Shown: positions 18,394 through 27,444, numbered from the stretch's first letter. The stretch is 64,000 nt of DNA from Nitrospira sp. (GCA_015709715.1 CP054184.1:1101001-1165000); one strand, 5' to 3'. Program-made: numbers and translations. The notes: a model not told the origin generated them from the sequence alone.

Positions 18394-19462
18394 GGTCTAA
18401 CTCCAAGTGCAACACTGCCAGCCCGAATGGGCTACGGTGTTGCCATGCACACGAGAGCGTACACACACCTGAGTGCTGAAGAGCGTGAGACGTTGAGTCT
18501 GGGGCTGACCCATGGCCATTCGCTCCGAACAATGGCGCGGATCTTGGGACGAGCCCCGAGCACCGTGAGCCGCGAGGTAGCCCGGAACACCACACGCGGC
18601 TGTCCCTATCGGGCCTGTACAGCGCAGCGCCACGCAGGCATCCGAGCGCATCACCCACGGCGGCTTCGAAAACTCCTCGACCCGTGGTTGTGGCAGTACG
18701 TCCAGCGGCATCTGGCGGCAGGGTGCTCGCCCGAGCAGATTGCTGGACGCCTCCGCCGCATGTATCCTGACGACATGAGGAAGCGGCTGTCTGCCGAAAC
18801 CATCTATGCGGGCCTGTACGTGCTGCCACGTGGCGCCTTGCGGACCGAATTGTTGGCGGCCCTGCGTCAGGCACGCAAGACGCGTCGGCCGCGCGCACGG
18901 GGGGCCGACCGCCGCGGCCAGATTCCCAACATGACCCCGATTGCCGCACGCCCTGCTGAAGTGGCGACCCGGACGGTGCCCGGACACTGGGAAGGCGACT
19001 TGCTCAAAGGTGCTCGCAATAGATCGGCCGTTGGCACCCTGGTTGAGCGGACTACTCGCCTGGTCTTGTTGGCGAAAATGGAGGGCACCGATGCCGAGAG
19101 GGCCTATCGCGGGTTCTCCAAGAAGCTTCGGCACGTGCCAGCCGCGCTGCGCTCCACCCTGACCTATGATCGGGGCAAAGAGATGGCCGCTCACGAACGG
19201 TTGGCGAAGCGTCTGACGATCCGTATCTTTTTTGCCGATCCCCATTGCCCCTGGCAACGGGGAACCAACGAGAATACGAACGGACTCCTGCGTCAGTATT
19301 TGCCGAAGGGCACCGATCTGTCGCGCTATACCCAACGGGAATTGAACGCCATCGCCTATCGGCTGAACACCCGCCCACGGAAATGTCTCCACTTTGCCAC
19401 GCCCCTGGAGGTCTATGCGCAGCTGCGCCATCATTCACCCGTTGCACTTGGAACTTGAAACC
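18391..19462 (+). mobile_element. IS30-family insertion sequence (ends approximate)
   Basis: A single DDE transposase gene is bounded by a 12-bp inverted repeat: TCCAAGTGCAAC at 18402-18413 and its complement at 19441-19452, with weaker pairing outward. Target duplication and exact ends could not be fixed by eye. Insertion splits the glycosyltransferase gene. Confidence 0.85.
18445..19458 (+). CDS. IS30-family transposase
   Basis: An intact 337-residue transposase. The N-terminal HTH (YTHLSAEERETLSLGLTHGHS...RAPSTVSREV) is typical of IS30. The DDE catalytic core shows Asp in GHWEGDLL, Asp in LTYDRGKEM, and Glu in QRGTNENTNGLLRQ with the family tail PKGTDLS. The ATG at 18445 (MHTRAYTHLS) matches the usual IS30 start better than the in-frame ATG at 18427. 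With all catalytic residues and both inverted repeats present, the element looks recently active. Confidence 0.93.
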   Translation: MHTRAYTHLSAEERETLSLGLTHGHSLRTMARILGRAPSTVSREVARNTTRGCPYRACTAQRHAGIRAHHPRRLRKLLDPWLWQYVQRHLAAGCSPEQIAGRLRRMYPDDMRKRLSAETIYAGLYVLPRGALRTELLAALRQARKTRRPRARGADRRGQIPNMTPIAARPAEVATRTVPGHWEGDLLKGARNRSAVGTLVERTTRLVLLAKMEGTDAERAYRGFSKKLRHVPAALRSTLTYDRGKEMAAHERLAKRLTIRIFFADPHCPWQRGTNENTNGLLRQYLPKGTDLSRYTQRELNAIAYRLNTRPRKCLHFATPLEVYAQLRHHSPVALGT

Positions 19463-19572
19463 GCCGACTCTATCGGCAACTCACGGGGCAGACGGACGAG
19501 CCCCCTCTCCTCCGACCGCAGCCTTCTGTAGATGCGTCAGCCCTCAGTTCTGCCAGCGTCCCCATGGGCTAA
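19459..19572 (+). pseudogene. C-terminal remnant of the IS30-interrupted glycosyltransferase
   Basis: Directly after the right end of the element a frame encodes RRLYRQLTGQTDEPP and runs to a TAA at 19570. This is the expected continuation of the GT4 C-terminal helix (family members read ...MVxxYxxxYRRL). It has no start codon of its own. A terminator hairpin follows eight bases later, consistent with the true 3' end of the original gene. Confidence 0.75.
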
Positions 19573-19580
19573 AAGGAACA

Positions 19581-19608
19581 GGGCAGGCGCCCCATCGGAC
19601 GCCTGCCC
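19581..19608. terminator. Intrinsic-type terminator hairpin
   Basis: A perfect 9-bp stem (GGGCAGGCG/CGCCTGCCC) with a 10-base loop, preceded by AAAA and followed by TCTCGTT. It lies between the glycosyltransferase remnant and the convergent PRC-barrel gene, so it may serve both strands. Confidence 0.7.
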
Positions 19609-19632
19609 TCTCGTTACCGAACCGCTCCTCGC

Positions 19633-20340
19633 TTAGCGCTTACTGCTTGGCTGTCCCCCTTCGAAGCCAGGCGCTTGTCCGGACGGCAGACCGCTCGTGC
19701 CACTAGGGCCTCCCCCTCCGACACTCTCCTCACCCATCGAGCCGGTCGCTCCTCCGCTGTGCTGTCCCGGCACGCCAGGGTTACCGGGAGCCGTGGGGGC
19801 GGAACGCACCTGGTTGATCCGGTCCATATACTCCTGCAGATCAGGTGATTGATCCTTGCTGCTATTCATGCGCACTGCGTTTTGATACTCCTCCTTCTTC
19901 AAAGTTAGCTGCAGCTTGTCGTTCTTGGTCTGGAATTGGCTCCAGCGAAGCGGAATCGGCCGTTTAGATTCATCCGGCACGAAGACGGCATATTCGATCT
20001 CACCGGTCTTCGTATCCTTCAGCAGTTCCTTGATCTTGCCGATCGCTTCACCTTGACTGCTGTGCACCGTGGCATTTTTATACTTATGGTCTCTGGCCTC
20101 TACCAACTTTCCCTGTCGAACTGGGGTGTCGGCATAATTCTCAGGCACCCCTTCCTGGCCGCCGGTCAGGTCTGTCCGGTTATCGGCCTTGGTGCTCTCT
20201 TTCGGAGTGCTGGTGCCGGCCCCCTTACCCATCGTCGAATCCGGCGTACCTCCTTCCATGGATCCCTGGCTGAAGGCCGGAGAGCCGGCCGCGAGCAAGA
20301 AAGCGATGGTTCCTGCGTAGATGGCGATATTCCGTTTCAT
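19633..20340 (-). CDS. Secreted PRC-barrel domain protein
   Basis: 235 residues: signal peptide (MKRNIAIYAGTIAFLLAAGSPAFS), a disordered Gly/Thr/Ser-rich stretch, a PRC-barrel (about residues 80-145, NATVHSSQGEAIGKIKELL, then EIEYAVFVPD and IPLRWSQFQ), and a Gly/Pro/Ser-rich tail. PRC-barrels are small beta folds acting as binding modules in stress and photosynthesis-related proteins. Another PRC-barrel gene lies 54 bp upstream on the same strand. Role unknown; periplasmic. Confidence 0.82.
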   Translation of the reverse strand: MKRNIAIYAGTIAFLLAAGSPAFSQGSMEGGTPDSTMGKGAGTSTPKESTKADNRTDLTGGQEGVPENYADTPVRQGKLVEARDHKYKNATVHSSQGEAIGKIKELLKDTKTGEIEYAVFVPDESKRPIPLRWSQFQTKNDKLQLTLKKEEYQNAVRMNSSKDQSPDLQEYMDRINQVRSAPTAPGNPGVPGQHSGGATGSMGEESVGGGGPSGTSGLPSGQAPGFEGGQPSSKR

Positions 20341-20394
20341 ATCGACGCTCCTTTTCTTTGGTCGGATGAGATGACGTGCCTTGCGCAGCCGTGC

Positions 20395-20754
20395 TCACCA
20401 ATAGGGTTTGTAGCCGTAATAGGTATGCAGCCGTTCTCCCCAGGACGTGTCGGCCATGTCCGGCCAATGGTCCTTGTCGAACCCTTCGGCCTGTTCGAGA
20501 CGCTCGCGAGGCACATTGAGAATGAAAAAATCTCCGCCGGCCGAAATCGTAAGGGCTTCCCAGGGCAAGGCAAACAACTTGTCGCCCAACCCAAGAAATC
20601 CCCCGAAAGACAAGACCGCATAAGCAATCCGTCCCCGCTCAAGATCGATCATGAGAGAATGGATTTCTCCGAGATCCTCACCGGCCTGATTCTGTACCGG
20701 TGTCCCTTCGATGGTGGAAGCGGAGAGTAGTCGTCGACCTGTATGCAGCGCCAT
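20395..20754 (-). CDS. PRC-barrel domain protein
   Basis: A 119-residue protein without signal peptide. The PRC-barrel covers residues 5-85: STIEGTPVQNQAGEDLGEI, HSLMIDLERGRIAYAVLSF and GGFLGLGDKLFALPWEAL. The C-terminus is charged and aromatic (HTYYGYKPYW). The ATG at 20754 has AGAGGAGG before it, unlike the in-frame ATG at 20784. A perfect inverted-repeat site is 115 bp upstream. It probably forms an operon with the secreted PRC-barrel gene. Confidence 0.85.
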   Translation of the reverse strand: MALHTGRRLLSASTIEGTPVQNQAGEDLGEIHSLMIDLERGRIAYAVLSFGGFLGLGDKLFALPWEALTISAGGDFFILNVPRERLEQAEGFDKDHWPDMADTSWGERLHTYYGYKPYW

Positions 20755-20868
20755 TGCAAACCTCCTCTGGTGTGAATGGGACAAAGCCCTGTCGGTTTGG
20801 CTCTCTCTTCGAGGCGTTGTTCACGACCTCGTAGATTATTCTTATCGCCGCTTCCTCATGAGCGACAG

Positions 20869-20884
20869 CTAGGAATGCCCCTAG
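20869..20884. promoter_or_regulatory. CTAGG-N6-CCTAG inverted repeat, copy 9 (perfect)
   Basis: CTAGGAATGCCCCTAG, both halves perfect, 115 bp upstream of the PRC-barrel gene pair. Confidence 0.55.
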
Positions 20885-20930
20885 AAACGTTGGGGGGGGA
20901 GAATTCAGCGAAGGCGGGATGCCGAGCGCA

Positions 20931-23831
20931 TCACGATTCGCGCATCAGCAGAGCTGCCGGACAAGGGCTCAGCAACGGCCCGACAGGCAAGGCCTGTCGC
21001 TCACCCTGCGTCACCGTTTCAAATTGTTCGCCGGTAAAGAGATGGCGATAACGTGACCGCTCGCGCCAGGAGGGCACGGTGACCCAGGTGTCGGTCCAGA
21101 GGTGTCGGTCGGCCAATTCCTGCTCGCGCTCCGCAGTGAGCGTGGCCATGAGCCGCGGAACGATCGCCACCACGGCCTCATCGTGGTGCAGTCGGGCGAA
21201 GGCACAGAGATGCGCGTGGGCTCGCCCTTCCCCGGTCAGCGGCACATAGTCTCCATCCAAGTAGAGGGCGGCATGGGCGCGGCGGTGGCGCAAGGCCTCC
21301 TGCAGCACATAAAACTTGATCCGGCCATCCGGCCAGGCGGCCATGAGTCGATGCACCAGGTCGAGGCGGCCTCCATCGGCCCGACGGACCTCCCGATCGA
21401 GGTCTGCAGCGAGTCGGCTCCTGAGATCATAGTCCACCGGTCGCCGATTATCGGGATCCACCAGATTGAGATCCCATAACTCGGTGCCCTGGTAACAGTC
21501 TGCCACGCCGGGAGCCGCAACCCGCAACAACACCTGGGCCAACCCGTTCACCATGCCATACCGCGCGACGACGGCCTGCAGAGGAAGGAAGTCATCGAGA
21601 AACTGGTTGGGCCCCTTGCGTGCCAAGATGCCTCGGATAAAGCCACGCAGGGCCTGTTCGTAACCTTCCTGGGGATTGATCCAACTGCTGTGGACCTTGG
21701 CTTCCCGAACGGCCTTGACCATGTACGCTTCGATTCGCTCTTGAAAGGACCGGTGCTGCGCCTCCTCCATCGGACCGAGCGGCCACGCCCCCACCAGCGT
21801 CTGATAGAGGAGATACTCATCGTTGCGATCCGGCGCTGGTACTCCCTCGATGGCGGTGCGATGCCGTTTATTCAATTTGGCCCAGCGTAGCGTCGCCGAT
21901 CGCCAACGGTCCGGCAGCTCCGAGAGCACGTTGATTCTGGCCCGCACATCCTCCCCGCGCTTCGTATCGTGGGTAGAGGTGGTCAGCATGGAATGGGGCC
22001 AGCCCGCTTGCCGTTCCCGCACCGTTTTGTGAAACCCCTCCACCGAGGTGCCGAACCGGGTCGATTCCCCTCCCACCTCGTTTAAGGAGACCAGCCGGTT
22101 ATAGAGGTAGCACGCGGTGTCTTCCATCCCCTTCGCCATGACCGGGCCGGTGGTCTGTTGAAATTTTGTGACAAACCGGATTTGCTCCTCCCTCGCCATG
22201 CCGGCCGAATGGTCCAGCGTTCCCCATAAGAGATCGCGGACGAAATCAAACACATGACTGCTCAACGCCGGGTTGCGCCGTTTCGCGCGCGCCACCGCCA
22301 TTCCGATGTACGCATGATCACGATCCGACAGCGTGTCTCGGTCCGCCGTCACATAGGTCCGATACACCGGGAAACAGGCGATGATTTCCCGGATGGCGTG
22401 GGTCAAACTATTGAGCGTGAAGTCCCGGTAGTGCCGATCGCGCTCGGAGAGCCCGTTCAGTTGATGGCCGAGCACATTGAGTTCGCTCGACATCGACACT
22501 CGCATAATGAGCTTCTTGCATTGATATACCAGCTCCTCGAAGGGCAGATGCGGCCCCGCAAACCTGGTGTAGAGCGCCTCCATCGCCCGCTCCTGGTCGC
22601 TGCGCACAAAGAGCCCGTTGACCATGTTCAAGAAGTCATACCCGGTCGTTCCTGCCACCGACCAGGTGTGGGGTAACTGCTCGCCCTTGCCGAGAATCTT
22701 CTCCACGACGATGAACAAGGACGCCGCATCCTGGCCGTCGCGCGATAGATTCCGAGCCGCCCACACCTGTAATTGGCGCAGGTAATGTTCGGGATCGTAG
22801 AGCCCGTCCACATGGTCGATCCGCAGGCCTGTTACCACCCCTGCCTTGAGCAACCGAAACACGAGTCGATGGGATTCGTCGAAGACGGCTGGTAGCTCCG
22901 TCCGTATCGCAGCCAGCTCGTTGACATCGAAGAAGCGCCGGTAATTGATCTCTTCGGATGCCACGCGCCACGAGGCCAGGCGATAGCTCTGCTGGTTCAA
23001 CAGCCCGTCGAGGCGATCGAAACTCGCCGACTCGCCCTTCATGCCGTTGTAGGCTTCCACATTGGCCATGACCTGCTCGCGCACATCGCTGCTGTCTTTC
23101 ATCAACGACGCCAAGCGCCGCCGAATGATGGCTTGTTCACGGTACCGTTCAGCGACCACTTCCGGTACACGTTCATGGCGAGGAGGCACATTGCGCAATG
23201 CGGTGAGGATGCTCCGGAGTTCCTGTATGGCGCCATGCTCTTCGCCCAAGCGCGCTGCCAGTTCCGAAAGTCCAAGGGACAGAATACCGACCCACGACGT
23301 GGCCGCCACCGGCAGGCGGTGGTGATAGTAGGTCAGCACGAACCCCTGGTTCTCATAGACCAGGCGGATGTCCTGATTCTCCAACACCGTCCCATATTGC
23401 TCGCCGAGGATCGGGAGCAGCACCTTATCTTCCAGCTCCCGCTTCAGCGGATGCCAATCGATGTCGAAGAACGGGGCGTATCGCGCGCCAGGACCCTGTT
23501 CCAAGACATCCCACCACCAGCGATTGTCGGCGGCGGCGATGCCCATATGGTTGGGAACCACGTCGAGCACGAGTCCCATCCCATGTTCCCGCAGAGCCGC
23601 CGTGAAGGCTTCGAAATCCTCTTCGGACCCGAGTTCCGGATTGAGGACCGTCGGATCGATCACGTCGTACCCGTGCAGGCTCCCGGGGACCGCCTTGAGG
23701 AACGAGGAAGCATAACAGTCCGTGATCCCCACCCCATGCAGATACGGCACGATGCGCGCCGCATCCCGAAAGGTGAACACATGATTGAACTGGAGTCGAT
23801 AGGTGGAGAGCGGAATCCGCGGCATGGTCAT
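20931..23831 (-). CDS. treY: Malto-oligosyltrehalose synthase TreY
   Basis: A 966-residue GH13_26 enzyme that rearranges the reducing end of maltodextrins to a trehalosyl unit. The N-terminus PRIPLSTYRLQFNHVFTF is diagnostic. Barrel motifs are visible: GLVLDVVPNHMG, nucleophile Asp in GLRIDHVDGLYDP, Glu in IVVEKILGKGEQLP, and STHDTKRGEDVRAR. Length fits the family (about 930-1000). The ATG at 23831 was preferred over the TTG just before it. It starts 15 bp after the glgC stop, so the two are co-transcribed. TreZ, which releases trehalose, is not found in this window. Confidence 0.96.
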   Translation of the reverse strand: MTMPRIPLSTYRLQFNHVFTFRDAARIVPYLHGVGITDCYASSFLKAVPGSLHGYDVIDPTVLNPELGSEEDFEAFTAALREHGMGLVLDVVPNHMGIAAADNRWWWDVLEQGPGARYAPFFDIDWHPLKRELEDKVLLPILGEQYGTVLENQDIRLVYENQGFVLTYYHHRLPVAATSWVGILSLGLSELAARLGEEHGAIQELRSILTALRNVPPRHERVPEVVAERYREQAIIRRRLASLMKDSSDVREQVMANVEAYNGMKGESASFDRLDGLLNQQSYRLASWRVASEEINYRRFFDVNELAAIRTELPAVFDESHRLVFRLLKAGVVTGLRIDHVDGLYDPEHYLRQLQVWAARNLSRDGQDAASLFIVVEKILGKGEQLPHTWSVAGTTGYDFLNMVNGLFVRSDQERAMEALYTRFAGPHLPFEELVYQCKKLIMRVSMSSELNVLGHQLNGLSERDRHYRDFTLNSLTHAIREIIACFPVYRTYVTADRDTLSDRDHAYIGMAVARAKRRNPALSSHVFDFVRDLLWGTLDHSAGMAREEQIRFVTKFQQTTGPVMAKGMEDTACYLYNRLVSLNEVGGESTRFGTSVEGFHKTVRERQAGWPHSMLTTSTHDTKRGEDVRARINVLSELPDRWRSATLRWAKLNKRHRTAIEGVPAPDRNDEYLLYQTLVGAWPLGPMEEAQHRSFQERIEAYMVKAVREAKVHSSWINPQEGYEQALRGFIRGILARKGPNQFLDDFLPLQAVVARYGMVNGLAQVLLRVAAPGVADCYQGTELWDLNLVDPDNRRPVDYDLRSRLAADLDREVRRADGGRLDLVHRLMAAWPDGRIKFYVLQEALRHRRAHAALYLDGDYVPLTGEGRAHAHLCAFARLHHDEAVVAIVPRLMATLTAEREQELADRHLWTDTWVTVPSWRERSRYRHLFTGEQFETVTQGERQALPVGPLLSPCPAALLMRES

Positions 23832-23846
23832 CAACCTCGACGCTCC

Positions 23847-25103
23847 TCAGTGGGAGATCCGAGGGGCCGACGGCTCGTTGCGCGAGGAGCGTTTGGGGAA
23901 CACCGTGATCCCTGAGGCGGTCCAAGGCACTGTGCTGTCCATACCGCTGTCTTGGTGGCCCCAGTCTGCGCCGGCGGGAATTTCGTTCTCTCGGTCGATG
24001 ATGACGCGGCGCAGTCGTGTCTTCGCGCCAATGTAAGCGTGGTCGAAGATGACGGAGTCCTCGATCTGAGCCCCGGCGTCGATGCGGACATGGCGGCCGA
24101 TGATACTGCGCCGGACGTCCGCCTCGATGATCCGGCTGCCCTCGCCGATGACGGCATGGTCCAGGTATGAGTTGACGACGCCGGCCGGCGGACCGCTCGA
24201 ATGGGCCGTGCGGATCGGCCAATGGGGATTGCGCAGGTCGTTCACCGGCATGTCACCGAGCAAATCCATATTCGCCTGCCAGTAAGCCGGAATGGTCCCC
24301 ACATCGCGCCAGTAGCCCGGCTCTTCGTAATAGGCGAGGCCCGGGATCTCGTTGTCTTGAAAATTGTAAGCCATTACGCGCTCACGATGAAGCAGGCGAG
24401 GAAGGATATCCTTCCCAAAATCATGCGCTCGTTCTTCGCTCGCATTTTCCTCCAACGCTCTGAGCAGGACGTCGGTGTTGAACAGATAGTTGCCCATGGA
24501 CGACAGGGCTCGGTCCGGTCGGCCCGGCATGGGCTTCGGGAAGGCAGGCTTCTCGTCGAACCCCACGATGCGGCTGTTGCGGTCGACGTCGACGATGCCG
24601 AAGCCCCGCGCCTCCGGGAGCGGGACGGGCAGCGTCGCGACGGAGAGATCCGCCTCGCGTTCCAGATGGAAGCGGATCATTTGACGGATATCCATGCGAT
24701 AAATGTGGTCCGCGCCGAACACCGCCACGAGGTCCGGCGCGAAATCCCGGATCAAATTCATGTTCTGATACACCGCATCGGCCGTGCCCTGGTACCAGCC
24801 GTCGCGCAGGTTCATCTGGGGCGGAACCACGGTGACGAACTGTCGGTCGCCGTCGCCGATCCGCCAGGCTCGGCGCAGGTGCTCGATCAACGACTGCGAG
24901 CGGTATTGCACCATCACATGCATGGCGGTAATGCCCGAGTTGTAGAAATTGCTGAGCACGAAGTCGACGATTCGATAGGTCCCTCCGAACGGGACCGCCG
25001 GTTTACTGCGGACCTCGGTCAAGGGCATCAATCGTTCCCCCTTTCCTCCCGCCAGAATCAACGCCAACACCTTCGGCTCGCTGGCTCGCCCCTCTCGACT
25101 CAT
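23847..25103 (-). CDS. glgC: Glucose-1-phosphate adenylyltransferase GlgC
   Basis: A 418-residue enzyme making ADP-glucose from glucose-1-phosphate and ATP for glycogen synthesis. The nucleotidyltransferase signature is ALILAGGKGERLMPLTEVRSKPAVPFGG; other family motifs are VFGADHIYRMD, FDEKP and YWRDVGTIPAYWQANMDLL. The C-terminal half is a left-handed beta-helix (DHAVIGEGSRI, DSVIFDHAYIGAKTRL). The C-terminus has a Ser/Asn-rich extension after GITVFPK. The start at 25103 (MSREGRAS) follows AGAAGCGGAG; the frame upstream to 25181 is Arg-rich and unlikely to be coding. First gene of a glgC-treY unit. Confidence 0.96.
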   Translation of the reverse strand: MSREGRASEPKVLALILAGGKGERLMPLTEVRSKPAVPFGGTYRIVDFVLSNFYNSGITAMHVMVQYRSQSLIEHLRRAWRIGDGDRQFVTVVPPQMNLRDGWYQGTADAVYQNMNLIRDFAPDLVAVFGADHIYRMDIRQMIRFHLEREADLSVATLPVPLPEARGFGIVDVDRNSRIVGFDEKPAFPKPMPGRPDRALSSMGNYLFNTDVLLRALEENASEERAHDFGKDILPRLLHRERVMAYNFQDNEIPGLAYYEEPGYWRDVGTIPAYWQANMDLLGDMPVNDLRNPHWPIRTAHSSGPPAGVVNSYLDHAVIGEGSRIIEADVRRSIIGRHVRIDAGAQIEDSVIFDHAYIGAKTRLRRVIIDRENEIPAGADWGHQDSGMDSTVPWTASGITVFPKRSSRNEPSAPRISH

Positions 25104-25134
25104 GCCACGCTCCGCTTCTCCTTGCCGGACTGCG

Positions 25135-26589
25135 CTACAAGGCTCGCATGAAGGCCGCCAAGGCCGCCTTCTCCTCCGCATTCAACTTGAGGCCTCCGAC
25201 GACGTTGAAAAACTCCACGGTATCTTCTAAGGTGGGCAATCTCCCGTCATGGAGGTAAGGCGGCGAATCCTTGATGCCCCGCAGGACAAACGTCTTGATG
25301 GGCCCGTCCGCCTTTGCGCCGAAGCGCTCCAGAAACAGGTCGTGCATCATGTGGTCCGTATAAGCCGGCGGCTGATGACAGACGGCGCAACGCGCCTTGC
25401 CGAAGAAAAGATCCTCTCCGGCGATTTCCTGTTTGTCGGCGCGGGACCGATCCAGTCGTCCCGTCATCGGGTCCAATTTGGGTGCCGGCGGGAAGTCGAT
25501 CATGTTTTGTATCTGCGCCATGTGCGTCACTTGAAGACGATCGATGATGTTCATGCCCTTCTTGGCCGCGCGGATATGGTCGCCGTTAAAGTAGGCCGTG
25601 CGTTGCTCGAACTCCGTGAAATCTTCCACGGACCGCAGGCTCCGCTTCGACCCATGAATCTGCTGGTTGAACAGGCCCCTCAGACTCACCGTGTCGAGGC
25701 GCAACCGATCACGTTGCGGCCGCGTGTCCGGATTCAGATGAAACTGCCCGGTCGTATGGAAATTGACATGACAATCCAGGCAAGCCACGCCCAGGCTCGG
25801 TTTCGCCGACTTACGGTCCGGCGTCAAGTTGAACTCTTCCTGCGGGAACTGCGTCACCAGCATCCGCAACCCATCCAACTGCACCGGCGTAACCAATCCA
25901 CGGAACAGCCGGTCGAAATTTTCCGCGCTCAGGACTTCGCCTTGTGAGACATCGCCCAATTCGGGATGCGTGGTGAGGAAAATGGGAGGCGGGAATTCCG
26001 GCAGGAAACACTCCGGCAGATCGAAGTCCACGTCAAATCGTTCGAGACGAGGAAACTGCTCGATCTGTTGCTTGGGAAACACCATGCCCCCCACCTCATG
26101 CTTCACATGGGGCAATCGCGTGAATCCTTGAGGAAAGGCCTGCTGTGTGCGAATTTCTTCTGCGTTCATCTGCGCCAACTTTTCCCACGTCAAACCATCC
26201 TTCAACAGTACGGTTGGCCCGATGGGTTGTGGTTTGCCTTTGGTCATCGTCACGGATGAATTGCCTTTGCAATCCAACTTGTATCGCTCTTTGAGCAGCG
26301 CAGCCTGCTTGGCCATCACTCCCGGCTTGTCCTTTACGTCTTTGGCCTTCGCTTCCTCTGCCAACTGGGTGGCCGATTGCCCCGGAGGACCGCCGAACAA
26401 GTCATACGAGAAGTCCACACCGTCAAATCCTTTTTTTTGGGTTTCTTCGATGGCAGCGCTACCCGTGCGCTCTTTGTCATGTCCCGGCTTGGCCTGCACC
26501 ACTTGGTGCCCACCGCCGAATAAGAGGGCGGCTACGTACGCCCCGCCGATTCCACTGAGCAGGATCCATACCTGTCTGGGTCTGTTCAC
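25135..26589 (-). CDS. Di-heme cytochrome c peroxidase/MauG-like protein with long N-terminal extension
   Basis: 484 residues with an N-terminal membrane or signal segment (VWILLSGIGGAYVAALLFG). Two c-type heme motifs are visible, CLDCH near residue 268 and CAVCH near 400. The end (FVLRGIKDSPPYLHDGRLPTLEDTVEFFN) is the hallmark of the cytochrome c peroxidase/MauG superfamily. Classical enzymes are about 320-350 residues; here some 150 extra residues precede the first heme. Substrate unproven: peroxide reduction or another oxidation are possible. Periplasmic. It ends 31 bp before the glgC start on the same strand and is divergent from a hydrolase gene. Confidence 0.88.
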   Translation of the reverse strand: MNRPRQVWILLSGIGGAYVAALLFGGGHQVVQAKPGHDKERTGSAAIEETQKKGFDGVDFSYDLFGGPPGQSATQLAEEAKAKDVKDKPGVMAKQAALLKERYKLDCKGNSSVTMTKGKPQPIGPTVLLKDGLTWEKLAQMNAEEIRTQQAFPQGFTRLPHVKHEVGGMVFPKQQIEQFPRLERFDVDFDLPECFLPEFPPPIFLTTHPELGDVSQGEVLSAENFDRLFRGLVTPVQLDGLRMLVTQFPQEEFNLTPDRKSAKPSLGVACLDCHVNFHTTGQFHLNPDTRPQRDRLRLDTVSLRGLFNQQIHGSKRSLRSVEDFTEFEQRTAYFNGDHIRAAKKGMNIIDRLQVTHMAQIQNMIDFPPAPKLDPMTGRLDRSRADKQEIAGEDLFFGKARCAVCHQPPAYTDHMMHDLFLERFGAKADGPIKTFVLRGIKDSPPYLHDGRLPTLEDTVEFFNVVGGLKLNAEEKAALAAFMRAL

Positions 26590-26678
26590 GGAGCACCTCG
26601 CTGTGAATCATTACATGGGGAAGCGTCTCGACCTCTTCCCTGTAGGGGTACGCTACAGAGTTGACAAAAGGCTGCCCA

Positions 26679-26694
26679 CTAGGCATATCCCTGG
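26679..26694. promoter_or_regulatory. CTAGG-N6-CCTAG-type inverted repeat, copy 10, overlapping a possible promoter
   Basis: CTAGGCATATCCCTGG, one mismatch, in the divergent region between the cytochrome gene (90 bp) and the hydrolase gene (27 bp). A TTGACA at 26661-26666 lies 17 bp before CATATC (26684-26689), so for the hydrolase the motif would cover a weak -10 element. Nearby, CTGTAG-N7-CTACAG (26639-26657) is a second inverted repeat. Confidence 0.45.
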
Positions 26695-26720
26695 CAAATT
26701 CATTCACGGGAGGCAGTCAC

Positions 26721-27444
26721 ATGACCGAGTTCAGCGATCGGGATCTAACAGAGCGCACGGTGCAGTATCCCAGCGAGGGGGTGACGGTGAAGGCCTATGT
26801 CGTGATGCCTCGCTCGGAGACGCCGCGAGCCGCGACCGGCAATCATCGTCATACAGGAATGGTGGGGGTTGAGCGAGCAGATCAAGGCTGTGGCTCGGCG
26901 CTATGCGCGTGAAGGGTATGTCGCCGTCGCCCCCGACCTCTATTCCCGCCTGGGGCACAAGCTGACAGCGGATCCCAACGAAGCCAGCAAGCTGATGAAC
27001 CTGTTGAAGCAAGAGGACGGTTTAAAAGATTTGAACGCCACCGTCGCGTACCTGAAGACCATGCCGGAAGTGGAGGCGACCCGCATCGGCGTCACCGGCT
27101 TCTGCATGGGCGGGTCCTATGCGCTGATGCTGCCCTGTGTGAATCCCTCGATCAAAGCGGCGGTCCCCTTTTACGGATGGATCCCCGACCCGGATACCCC
27201 GTTGCAAAGGCTGGCCTGTCCCGTCCTCTATTTTTACGGCGAGAACGATGCCTTCATTCCCAAATCGGAGCCCCACCGGTTGACCCAAGCCCTGAAGAAA
27301 TACAACAAGCCTGGCGAGGTGAAAACCTATCCTGGTGCCGGACATGCGTTTTTCAGGGATGGCGACCCCAGCACCTACAGACCGGCGGAGGCGCAGGATG
27401 CGTGGAACCGGACGCTGGTGTTCCTCCGGCAGCATCTCTCATAG
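26721..27444 (+). pseudogene. Dienelactone hydrolase-family protein, frameshifted
   Basis: The N-terminal part (MTEFSDRDLTERTVQYPSE...KAYVVMPRSE) is in one frame from 26721. From about 26836 the rest continues one base out of phase: PAIIVIQEWWGLSEQI, the nucleophile motif GVTGFCMGGSYAL (Cys in place of Ser is normal for this family), an Asp in YGENDAFIP and His in GAGHAFF. Total length would be about 240 residues, normal for DLH. The shift lies in the G+C-rich stretch 26821-26836. It is either a true frameshift or a one-base sequencing error. Downstream ribosome-binding signals for a shorter product are not evident. Confidence 0.8.

Noticed and set aside
24201-25151. 316-codon open frame antisense to glgC
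   Set aside because: glgC is unambiguous and the antisense frame has no support.
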